DNA of 18,364 nucleotides from assembly GCA_050247075.1 (NCBI GenBank), contig JBFWUW010000102.1, positions 1 to 18,364 on the forward strand. The letters run 5' to 3'. Below the pieces are notes generated by a model, which was given only the letters and a program-made list of their open reading frames with translations, did not search any database and was not told the origin of the DNA. The stretch is from JBFWUW01 sp050247075. GTDB lineage: Bacteria > Planctomycetota > Planctomycetia > Pirellulales > JBFWUW01. Both the position numbers and the translations under genes were made by a program. Of this stretch, positions 7,418-14,291 are shown in pieces (position 1 is the first letter of the stretch; every line of letters begins with the position of its first letter).

Positions 7418-9343
7418 CTAGTTTTTTTTTAAGAGCGCGGTGAGTCGGCGCAACACTTGGTCGCGTGTACGGCCAAAGTCGTCGAGGCCGCGGCCGGCAG
7501 CACGTCGCTTGCCAGTCGTGCCGGGCGCCTCTTCGGCCGTGGCGAACTGCATGGCAATGGTACTACCCAGCAACGGAATTTCGATTTTGTTGCGCTGCTT
7601 GTCGGAAAACAGCACGCTGCCGAACACCAGCAGCGTGCCCGCAAGATCGCCACGACCAGCGTACTTTTGTCCCATGCCTGACTTTACGTAGCCAAGTGTC
7701 AAATGCGGCTGGTAGGTCGGGTGGGTATCGGTATGCGGCAGCGATGCAAGCAACTCGTGAAGCTCGTGAAGCGACGGACTTTCAATGTCAATCTTCACAA
7801 CGTCGTAGTTTTCTGATTCAAACAACGACGTACTGCCAAGCCGCGCAATGATCGGTGGGGTTGATTCGACGATTGCACGAACGTCCTCTGCGTTGTCAGC
7901 GTGCAGGCCAAACAGGACCGTGATGTGTGGTTCGGTTTCACGGCCGTCTTCCGCTAGATCCTGAACTTCAATCTGGGCGGCCATCGCCAGCACGCGTTCA
8001 CGAACATCGCTGGCGACGTTCACCTGGATGCTTGAGAACTCGTGCGCACCATCGGCAGCGAACTGCATGGCCTCGCCGCTGAGGTGCATCAAACGTGGCG
8101 GCACCGATCGACCATCCGGTGACCCCTGGTGGTAACCGTTCTGTGCCGTCGTGCCGCCGATCGGCCCGCCAGTCTGCTGTCCGCCCATCTTCTCCGCGAA
8201 CGTTTCAATCAGCGGCACTGGCTTCAGCTCAAACTTGTTCGCGGCCTTGCCGAATCGGCGGATCACCAGCGGCTCCAGCACCTGCTGCTTGAATGCCTGG
8301 ACGTAGGGGAACAACTCGGCGTCACCCATCGCCAGGAACATGATCATGGGAATCGAGCGGCCGCTAAAGCCGCTGCCACTGGCTGCCGCTTCGACCACCT
8401 CGCGCGGCACGAGCAAGCCGTCGAAAATGTCCCAATCGGCATCGTCGATCCACTGCTTGACTACGCCGCTGTCGGTGATGCTCTCCGGCTTCAGGTAGTC
8501 GAAGTACGGTTTTTGGGTGAGCGGGTCGACGTCGCTTGGAATGACGATGGCCCCACCGCTGGCGCGTAGCTCGCCGATTTCCTTGGCGATATCCTTGCCG
8601 GAAATCTTCGTGCCATCCGGCAGCACGAACTGCTTGCCGATCGGGTACTTGATGACGTCGCCGATCCAGGCGTCCTTCACCGCGCGTAGCCGGCGCAGCG
8701 CGTAGCCGCCGCCTGGCATCGTCTTATCCCACCAGGCCGGATATGCCTTTTCGGTGGCCGCGCGACCGAAGTTGCTGGCATAGAGCGGGTTATGGTTGAG
8801 CCATAATCCCTTCATGCCGTACAGCCGCGTGGGCGACGATTGTGGCGGTTCGCCCGATGGTGTCTTGCGCTGACCGTGCACGCCCACGCCGGCGATGCGC
8901 CCGGCTGCCGGCCGCGGCTGCCGCTGGATCATCGGCCGCACATCGTATGGGTGAAAATCCTTCAGTCCCTCAAACTCGGTCCCGTCATCATCGCAATAGA
9001 GCACCTCGAATCCGGCGTAGCCGAAATACTTGGTGGCCACAACCTGGTGGGCGCTCCGCTGCCAGAATCGATCCCACTGTTTTTGTGCAAATGAGGCAAC
9101 TTCCGGCGACGGGCCCTTGACCTCTACCTTGGCTTGCAACAACGGCGCGTTGCGTAGCTGCAGTCCAAACCATACCTGCTGATCCAGCAGCATGGCCTCG
9201 GCCTGAAAGAGCGTGAACCACGGCCGGTCAAAATTCCAGAACAGCGAACGCGAAAATGGCGCGGCCAGGTAGTCGACGGTGAGGCTGCCGGAAGCAAGTT
9301 CACGATCAGGCGGCTGATAGATCGGCTGTTCGTCGACTGGCAT
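7418..9343 (-). CDS. Portal protein with embedded 2H phosphoesterase domain
   Basis: 641 aa, ATG at 9343, 7 nt after the stop of the -1 frame extension upstream. Residues about 20-400 resemble Mu gp29/DUF935-type portals, the dodecameric ring through which DNA is packaged and to which the tail joins. Residues about 435-590 form a 2H phosphoesterase (2'-5' RNA ligase/LigT superfamily) domain with H473-I-T475 in 'EPHITVLFGLH' and H547-L-T549 in 'QPHLTLGYVK'. Both catalytic motifs are intact. Members of this superfamily cleave 2'-5' or cyclic phosphodiester bonds, and the phage anti-CBASS enzyme Acb1 is one. The domain is flanked by 'AMQFA' at 425-429 and 597-601, encoded by the same 14 bp. The protein ends 'LLKKN' at a slippery A-run before TAG. 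The portal call rests on overall likeness and MuF context; the 2H call rests on motifs and is strong. Confidence 0.82.
   Translation of the reverse strand: MPVDEQPIYQPPDRELASGSLTVDYLAAPFSRSLFWNFDRPWFTLFQAEAMLLDQQVWFGLQLRNAPLLQAKVEVKGPSPEVASFAQKQWDRFWQRSAHQVVATKYFGYAGFEVLYCDDDGTEFEGLKDFHPYDVRPMIQRQPRPAAGRIAGVGVHGQRKTPSGEPPQSSPTRLYGMKGLWLNHNPLYASNFGRAATEKAYPAWWDKTMPGGGYALRRLRAVKDAWIGDVIKYPIGKQFVLPDGTKISGKDIAKEIGELRASGGAIVIPSDVDPLTQKPYFDYLKPESITDSGVVKQWIDDADWDIFDGLLVPREVVEAAASGSGFSGRSIPMIMFLAMGDAELFPYVQAFKQQVLEPLVIRRFGKAANKFELKPVPLIETFAEKMGGQQTGGPIGGTTAQNGYHQGSPDGRSVPPRLMHLSGEAMQFAADGAHEFSSIQVNVASDVRERVLAMAAQIEVQDLAEDGRETEPHITVLFGLHADNAEDVRAIVESTPPIIARLGSTSLFESENYDVVKIDIESPSLHELHELLASLPHTDTHPTYQPHLTLGYVKSGMGQKYAGRGDLAGTLLVFGSVLFSDKQRNKIEIPLLGSTIAMQFATAEEAPGTTGKRRAAGRGLDDFGRTRDQVLRRLTALLKKN
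7419..7433 (-). promoter_or_regulatory. Probable -1 slippage site, portal to MuF
   Basis: On the minus strand the portal frame reads CTC TTA AAA AAA AAC TAG. The heptamer A-AAA-AAC directly before a stop codon is a classic -1 ribosomal slippery site, and the A9 run could also allow transcriptional slippage. After a -1 shift translation continues KKK-L-A-G-G-L-F-V-D-E-L-A-E and joins the MuF-like ORF in frame with no stop. A sequencing indel in the homopolymer is the main alternative. Confidence 0.6.
7542..7555. repeat. 14-bp direct repeat, copy 1, 3' side of the 2H domain
   Basis: GCGAACTGCATGGC (+ strand) is identical to 8058-8071. On the coding strand both copies read in the same frame as A-M-Q-F-A. 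The copies are 516 bp (172 codons) apart and bracket the 2H phosphoesterase domain. Confidence 0.85.
8058..8071. repeat. 14-bp direct repeat, copy 2, 5' side of the 2H domain
   Basis: Second copy of GCGAACTGCATGGC, encoding portal residues 425-429. It immediately precedes the start of the 2H domain on the coding strand, so deletion between the copies would restore a continuous portal C-terminus. Confidence 0.85.
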
Positions 9344-9350
9344 CGCCGTG

Positions 9351-9610
9351 CTACTCCGATCGTTCGACGGAATCGAGCCGCTGGTGTTGCACGCGCGATG
9401 TAAACTCGCCGGCCTTTTGCCGGTCGCCCCACGCGATCATTGCCAGCTGTCGAATCTGTGATGGCCGCATGCCGCTTAGATCCTCAGTGAGCAAAGTGCG
9501 TTCGATGCGTAGTCGGTCCAGCAGCTCTAGCCAGGCGTACTTTCGGCCGCTTCCCCATCGGCTGCTATCGACACCTCCGAACCAGAATGCGATTCTAGCG
9601 TCGGGCTCGA
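9351..9610 (-). CDS. -1 frame extension of the zinc-ribbon gene
   Basis: An open frame of 86 codons reached by a -1 shift at the A9 run of the upstream gene. It begins I-E-P-D-A-R-I-A-F-W-F and ends R-L-D-S-V-E-R-S-E with TAG at 9353-9351, only 7 nt before the portal ATG, so it fills the otherwise empty space between the two genes. Its composition is protein-like, with segments 'KYAWLELLDRLRIERTLL' and 'PSQIRQLAMIAWGDRQKAG' suggesting amphipathic helices. The first possible internal ATG lies in 'SGMRPSQ', which would leave out 48 residues. The predicted trans-frame product is about 202 aa. The layout recalls gpG/gpGT tail-assembly chaperones, but I do not recognise the sequence. Confidence 0.65.
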
Positions 9611-9958
9611 TTTTTTTTTAATCGAGTCGATCGCGTCGATGATGGCACTGTAGAACTTACCTGCGCCGTTGCGGCCACACCGTGCCACACCGAACGTGCG
9701 AACGTAGGCGGCCACGTCGTCAAGCCAGCGTTCATCCTTGCGCGTATTCGGCTGGTGGCACTGTGGGCAGTCGGCTGATAGATCGTCGATCGAGCGGGTG
9801 AACGTGACGTGGCAATCGAGACATTCCCACAGATCGTCTCGATACTTAACGTCGATCTTGGCCAGCGCGTCGCGCGCGGCGTACAGGTCAACGTCGAATT
9901 CATGGCCGTCGATCTTGAACGACGCAAAGTCTTCGTTTTGAGTGATTTCGGTGACCAT
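9527..9958 (-). CDS. Zinc-ribbon phage protein, frame-0 product
   Basis: 143 aa from the ATG at 9958. Residues 46-68 form a zinc ribbon: C46-x-x-C49-H50 and C64-x-x-C67-H68. A helical region follows ('DERWLDDVAAYVRTFGVARCG', core 'WLDDVAAYVRTFG') and then 'IKKK' (113-116) at the slippery A9 run. The last 27 residues after KKK are Ser/Gly/Ala-rich and look like the low-complexity tail expected when the main reading continues in another frame. Its job is unknown. A frame-0 plus -1 pair suggests a tail-assembly chaperone, but that gene normally lies between tail tube and tape measure, whereas this one follows both and precedes the portal. No clear ribosome-binding site is seen; a strong hairpin ends 9 nt upstream of the start. 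Confidence 0.7.
   Translation of the reverse strand: MVTEITQNEDFASFKIDGHEFDVDLYAARDALAKIDVKYRDDLWECLDCHVTFTRSIDDLSADCPQCHQPNTRKDERWLDDVAAYVRTFGVARCGRNGAGKFYSAIIDAIDSIKKKSSPTLESHSGSEVSIAADGEAAESTPG
9606..9626 (-). promoter_or_regulatory. Probable -1 slippage site inside a palindrome
   Basis: On the minus strand ATT AAA AAA AAA TCG contains nine A. A slip of one base back moves from the zinc-ribbon frame into the 86-codon open frame. The run is also the centre of a perfect inverted repeat: CTCGATT (9626-9620) and AATCGAG (9612-9606) with a seven-A loop. Ribosomal frameshifting or transcriptional slippage are both possible; a homopolymer sequencing error is the alternative. Confidence 0.6.
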
Positions 9959-9967
9959 AGCGCACGG

Positions 9968-10001
9968 GTAGCGGGGCCCACGAGATAGCGGGCCCCGCTA
10001 C
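9968..10001. repeat. Perfect 12-bp hairpin upstream of the zinc-ribbon gene
   Basis: GTAGCGGGGCCC (9968-9979) and GGGCCCCGCTAC (9990-10001) pair perfectly around a 10-nt loop. The hairpin lies in the 126-bp gap between the 573-aa tail gene and the zinc-ribbon gene, and its foot is 9 nt from the ATG at 9958. No U-tract follows on either strand, so it is not a standard intrinsic terminator. It could process or stabilise the mRNA or control translation of the following gene. Confidence 0.7.
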
Positions 10002-10084
10002 TAGCAACCCCCGGGATCTTCGCACGGTAGACCGAATTTTAGGCATAGGTTCGCTACACTGTGGGCCCAAAATGATACACGGGT

Positions 10085-11806
10085 TCACGACGCGCTCTTG
10101 GTGTCGCAGCAGAGTGCAGGATTTTCCATCGACGGAATCTGGTTCAAGTATCCGGAGCGGAGTCGGTAGAGCACCGCCCAGCGGAGCGAATAGACTGTGG
10201 CACCAAAGAAGCACGCGATGGCTTTCGGACCGTCGGTGACCACCTTTACTTCTTCAACGGGAATACCCCTGACCGACACGAGCCGCGGCACAGCCGGCAG
10301 CCAGTCCTTGCCTTTTGGGTTGATCCGCATCCCCTTGCCTTGCATGAGAATCAAATCGCGAGGTGTGCCCTGGTACTGTGCGACGTGCGCGGACCCTTCG
10401 CCAGAGACACTGACCGCCATCGACACACCGGTGTCCGTCGCAATGTTTCCGGCGGCTAGCGTGCCTGGCAGGAACTGCTCGGCTGCGTGGTGCAGGATCA
10501 CCGCGTGCTCACGCATCACCTTTAAGCGATTCTCAAACGAGAGCCATGAGTTTTCCTTTTGCAGATCGCCCAGGCCGAACTCCGCCGAAGCGGTGGCGCT
10601 GTCTGGGTTGAATCCTCCACCGCCCCCCATGAACGGCAGTGCGCTGCCGTTGGATTGCGATCCGGCCAAGTCGACCACAGCGTCTTCTGATGGAATAAAA
10701 AACAGAGAGCTACTGCCACTGTTGGAAAATACCCCAGCGGCTTGCATCGCGGACCACCACACTGTGTAGCTCTCGCCATCTAGCGGCTGCCAGATTCCGC
10801 CATCGCGCAGCAGGTTGTCGAGACAGCCGGTTACTAGCCAGGCTATGCCGAATCGCGATTGTCGCGTGCCAAGCGTGCGACCAAACCGCAGCCGCAAGGG
10901 AATCACGGCGCCGCTTCGCGCTGCGGCCTTGAGCTTCCTGAACTTGTCGAGCATCACGCGCACGAAGATTTCTCCGGCTCGGATCGTCGGCACACCTGGC
11001 GGTGTTTCGATCGTGCCGGCCAACGTGGCGGTGTACTGTGCGAAGCCAGGTGGGTTCGATTCAATCTCGTAATCCAACTCGGCCCGCAGCGCGCCCGTGG
11101 GCGGCGCTTCAGCCTCCAGCTGAATGTCGGTGATTGAAAAGTCGAGCCGGTTGCGATCGTGTGAGAGCGAGAATCGACGCGGGCCGCGGCGAAAGCCGTT
11201 GGGGATCGACACGCGCAGCGAATGGCGGTAGCTTTCAGCCGACGTTGTGATTGTGCGGCCGCCGCCGGACCGTGTTTGAGCGATCTGCACATAGCCGTTG
11301 ATAACCCGCGTGCAACTGCCGGCCTCGTCATAGTCCCAATCGATGGCATAGCAAAACGCGGCCAGGTTCGATGCCAGCGACGTGGCGCCTTCCTTGATGG
11401 CAAATGAGCATTCCCAAATCACTTCCGTGGTCAACGTTCCAATCTGAATGAATTCGACGACTTGCGGCTTTGGTCCCCACTGCACGTCGGTGTGTGTCGC
11501 GCCGCCGCCGTTGACCTGAATGTCGCCCACTCCCTGGCCGCTGTACACGAGTGTTTGTCCGGGATCCTGCAGCTTCTGGCGCAGGGTAACCATGTCGGCC
11601 CTGTGCGTGGCCTCACTGCCACCGGTCACGAAGCAATGCACACGTAGCGTGTAGACCGTATAGATGACTGCCCGTCCGGCCTGATCGTACTCCGGCTTGC
11701 CGGTGAGTTTCACGTCGCGCAGTCCAGGGAACGTGAAGCTGTTGTACGTGATGGTGCCCCAGCCAGCATCGTTGTCACTGAGCGCGGCGAGTGCAGTAAT
11801 TGCCAT
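10085..11806 (-). CDS. Tail-associated structural protein
   Basis: 573 aa, ATG overlapping the stop of the upstream gene in TAATG, which indicates translational coupling. The N-terminal 140 residues are strand-rich ('AVIYTVYTLRVHCFVTGG') and resemble tube- or distal-tail-type phage folds. The middle is rich in Arg and beta-strands ('GAVIPLRLRFGRTLGTRQ'), followed by a Gly-rich stretch ('FMGGGGGFN'). It ends with an unusual 'CCDTKSAS'. Its place directly after the tape-measure candidate suggests a distal tail or tail-tip protein. I do not recognise a named family; the product could also be a baseplate or tail-fibre adaptor protein. Confidence 0.6.
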   Translation of the reverse strand: MAITALAALSDNDAGWGTITYNSFTFPGLRDVKLTGKPEYDQAGRAVIYTVYTLRVHCFVTGGSEATHRADMVTLRQKLQDPGQTLVYSGQGVGDIQVNGGGATHTDVQWGPKPQVVEFIQIGTLTTEVIWECSFAIKEGATSLASNLAAFCYAIDWDYDEAGSCTRVINGYVQIAQTRSGGGRTITTSAESYRHSLRVSIPNGFRRGPRRFSLSHDRNRLDFSITDIQLEAEAPPTGALRAELDYEIESNPPGFAQYTATLAGTIETPPGVPTIRAGEIFVRVMLDKFRKLKAAARSGAVIPLRLRFGRTLGTRQSRFGIAWLVTGCLDNLLRDGGIWQPLDGESYTVWWSAMQAAGVFSNSGSSSLFFIPSEDAVVDLAGSQSNGSALPFMGGGGGFNPDSATASAEFGLGDLQKENSWLSFENRLKVMREHAVILHHAAEQFLPGTLAAGNIATDTGVSMAVSVSGEGSAHVAQYQGTPRDLILMQGKGMRINPKGKDWLPAVPRLVSVRGIPVEEVKVVTDGPKAIACFFGATVYSLRWAVLYRLRSGYLNQIPSMENPALCCDTKSAS

Positions 11807-13149
11807 TAGGGCACCCCCACGGGTCCGAACGCGTCGGCGGTGAACGGCGTGCGTTCGATGCCGGCCTGGTTGTCAGCATCCTTTGCATCCAACTCCAGGT
11901 CCGGCAGGTCTTGGAAGATGGCGTAGAAGTCGCCGCGTGCTAGGTCGCGCTTGTCGCTGTCTTTCTGGGTTGCCTTACTGACACCCTTCAGTCCTTCCCA
12001 AATTGCGCCACCAGGCGACAGTCGCGAAATGATCGAAATGAGTTGGCTCGTGATACCGCCGGCCTCGCTTTCCATGAATTTCTCGAATTGCTCAGCCACA
12101 GATGCGATGCCCTCTAGCAGCGGCAACACTTCCTGCAGGAATCGCTTTTCGAGAATATCCACGATCCGTGTTCCCGCTAGAGATAACCGAGTTTGCGTGG
12201 CAGTCAGCCGCGACAACTCCGGGCCAAGGAACCGTGCGGATTGAATGTTTTGCTGGAGCCTCGCAACCTGCGCACGAGCCTGGGCGGCCGCCAATGTGGC
12301 ATCGTATGCGGCCAGGGCCTTGGCGTTCTCGGTCGATCGGCGCCAGAGTAGCCGCATGGCCACGACGGCAGCGCCGGTGGCGACAACCAGGGCGGTGAGC
12401 GGCAGCACAAGTGACGCTGCAGCGCCGGCCGCGGCCCCCAACGCAGGTGCAGCTTCGGCAGCAACGGCTCCACCGGATGCCCCTACCTGAATCACTGGAA
12501 TTTGCGCGGGAACTGGCAGGTTCGATGGTGCGGATGGCCCACCAGACGTTGGCACGCCACGTGGCGGTGCAATCGCCGGCAGGTTGCTCGGCGCCGACGG
12601 CCGCGGTGCGGGCAGGCCAGGCGGAAACTGCCGCGACGGCTGGACACTTGGGGTGGTCCCGGTCGGCGACCGTGCGACAACCACCTGGCCACCATTGATC
12701 AGGATCCTCGCGCCCTCCGCGTGGAACACGGCCTGGGATATGGTGAATGTCTGGGGCACCGGAGCGACCGGCGAAGCTGTTGGCAGCGGCTGTGTCGCTG
12801 CAGCTCCGGGTCGAATTGGCGGCCCTTCAGTCGCACGACCCCGGCGAAACTCACCAAACAACGTGGCAATGTCGGCCAGGGGGCGAAATACGCCGGCGCC
12901 AGCTCGCGCGAACGGCCCGAGGGACGACAGCTTGGACGCTCGCTGAATCGCGTCGAGGAACGCTTGGGCTAGCGACTCAGGCTCTTGCCGGCCAGGTTGC
13001 CGTGGGCGTGGCTGTTGTGGCTGGCCCGGCTGCGACGTTGGTTGTGGCCCGGTGCCACCGGCGCCAGCGCGAGCGGCGGCGCCGGGGCTCGCTTGAGACG
13101 GACCCTCTTCGTCGGTGAACTCGAACTTGAATACGAGCGGTTCGGCCAT
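11806..13149 (-). CDS. Candidate tape-measure protein
   Basis: 447 aa. It has a Pro/Gln/Ala-rich, probably disordered first 60 residues, a helical part at 57-105, a second proline-rich region at 108-220 with the motif 'PSAPSNLP' occurring twice (184-191 and 205-212), a hydrophobic Ala-rich segment at about 236-268 and a helical, coiled-coil-like C-terminal half ('AAAQARAQVARLQQNIQSAR'). Internal hydrophobic helices plus long helical runs and position right after the tail-tube candidate are typical of tape-measure proteins, which set tail length and are ejected with DNA. At 447 aa it is short for this role, implying a short tail. No close family is recognised. Confidence 0.5.
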   Translation of the reverse strand: MAEPLVFKFEFTDEEGPSQASPGAAARAGAGGTGPQPTSQPGQPQQPRPRQPGRQEPESLAQAFLDAIQRASKLSSLGPFARAGAGVFRPLADIATLFGEFRRGRATEGPPIRPGAAATQPLPTASPVAPVPQTFTISQAVFHAEGARILINGGQVVVARSPTGTTPSVQPSRQFPPGLPAPRPSAPSNLPAIAPPRGVPTSGGPSAPSNLPVPAQIPVIQVGASGGAVAAEAAPALGAAAGAAASLVLPLTALVVATGAAVVAMRLLWRRSTENAKALAAYDATLAAAQARAQVARLQQNIQSARFLGPELSRLTATQTRLSLAGTRIVDILEKRFLQEVLPLLEGIASVAEQFEKFMESEAGGITSQLISIISRLSPGGAIWEGLKGVSKATQKDSDKRDLARGDFYAIFQDLPDLELDAKDADNQAGIERTPFTADAFGPVGVP

Positions 13150-13160
13150 GCCATGTCACG

Positions 13161-13697
13161 TCACACGCTGGACCATTTGAAAAATCGCTTGGTCCCGCTG
13201 TCATCGTAGAGGTACAGGTCGAACAACACCGCTACGTCGGTTTCGACGGCGCCGAAAAGCATTTCGACGTCGTTCTCGGGCGCGAGCACGGCCATGCCAG
13301 CGGTGAACGTGTTGGCCGTGCTGACGCCGCCGGCGCTAGCGGCCGCCGCGGGCGACCCGGCTTGAGCGGTGAGTATCAGCGGCTTGGCGTAGTCAGTGAG
13401 CAGCTTGCCGATCGTGCCAATCGTGCCATCCAGCGTCGGCGGACTGGCGGCGCCCCAGGGCCAGATTGCGGCCTGCACCGCGGCGTTCCACTCCTTGAAC
13501 GTGGCCAGCAATTGCACCATCCCGGCGCCTTTGTGAATTCCGTCGATCAAACAATCGCCGTACAGGTTCGTGTTGTTGATCGGGATCCGGGCGGGCCGAA
13601 ACTTCAGCTTGAACCCTTCACCCGTTGTGATGCCGAGCCCCACCGCATTCCACGTGGCGGTATGCACGCCGGGCCGAACGCTGACAAGGGAAGCCAT
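13161..13697 (-). CDS. Candidate major tail (tube) protein
   Basis: 178 aa, ATG at 13697. It shows the layout of tail-tube subunits: an N-terminal strand region, 'GEGFKLKFRPARIPINN', then 'YGDCLIDGIHKGAGMVQLLATF' (core 'DCLIDGIHKGAG'), which matches the pattern in tube proteins of a target-property description strand, and a C-terminal 'DVAVLFDLYLYDD' strand. It follows the tail-terminator candidate by 12 nt and precedes the tape-measure candidate by 11 nt, the standard order in long-tailed phages. It polymerises as hexameric rings in the family. The call rests on pattern and order. Confidence 0.65.
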   Translation of the reverse strand: MASLVSVRPGVHTATWNAVGLGITTGEGFKLKFRPARIPINNTNLYGDCLIDGIHKGAGMVQLLATFKEWNAAVQAAIWPWGAASPPTLDGTIGTIGKLLTDYAKPLILTAQAGSPAAAASAGGVSTANTFTAGMAVLAPENDVEMLFGAVETDVAVLFDLYLYDDSGTKRFFKWSSV

Positions 13698-13709
13698 GGT
13701 ATCAGTGCC

Positions 13710-14291
13710 TCACTGGATAGTGTCGAGTGATTGAAGTCGCAGGCCGCCGGCAAATTGAAGTTCACGGACCATGCACGGTGCGGGGCTCGCCTCCGATCCC
13801 AGAATCCAATCTGCCCGCGTATTGGTACGCTGCCGGCCGGTGTAGTACAGCGGAATGGTGAATGGGTGGCCGCGCGACGCATCGCCCCCAGGTGCGTTGT
13901 CGCGGTCCTCTTGATCTTCAGCCTGCATGGCTTCGTTGCTGATGCCCAACAGATTGCAGGCGGCCAGCCGCACCTCTTGTCGACCGTGCAGGGCCTTGAT
14001 GACGGCGCGCTCGATACCGGTCAGTGCCTTCAGGTGGCTCAGGTACGCCTTCTTTCGATTGTCGGCCGGAAGCTTGCCAGTGCGGATCGTGATGTACACG
14101 GTGATGGCGTAGTTTTCCTTCAGGCTCGCCCGCTCGGTGGATTGGATCGAATTTTCATCGAGCGACACGAATCGCTCGCCCATCTTGGCCGGCGGCTTGC
14201 CATCGGGCGCAATACTGACTTCGCCCTCGGCAAACCCCAGCTGCTCGATCAGCCGTGTCTCGGCAGCCTCCAACAGCGCTTCGATGCTCAT
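13710..14291 (-). CDS. Tail terminator / neck protein candidate
   Basis: 193 aa, starting in an ATGA overlap with the stop of the upstream gpG-like gene, so the two are translationally coupled. The N-terminus is helical ('IEALLEAAETRLIEQLGF') and the centre alternates strands and helices ('NYAITVYITIRTG', 'IERAVIKALHGR'), as in Mu gp37/tail-terminator-like proteins that cap the tail tube. The position between the virion morphogenesis protein and the tail-tube candidate fits that role well. There is no diagnostic motif that I can name, so this is inference from gene order and shape. Confidence 0.55.
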   Translation of the reverse strand: MSIEALLEAAETRLIEQLGFAEGEVSIAPDGKPPAKMGERFVSLDENSIQSTERASLKENYAITVYITIRTGKLPADNRKKAYLSHLKALTGIERAVIKALHGRQEVRLAACNLLGISNEAMQAEDQEDRDNAPGGDASRGHPFTIPLYYTGRQRTNTRADWILGSEASPAPCMVRELQFAGGLRLQSLDTIQ

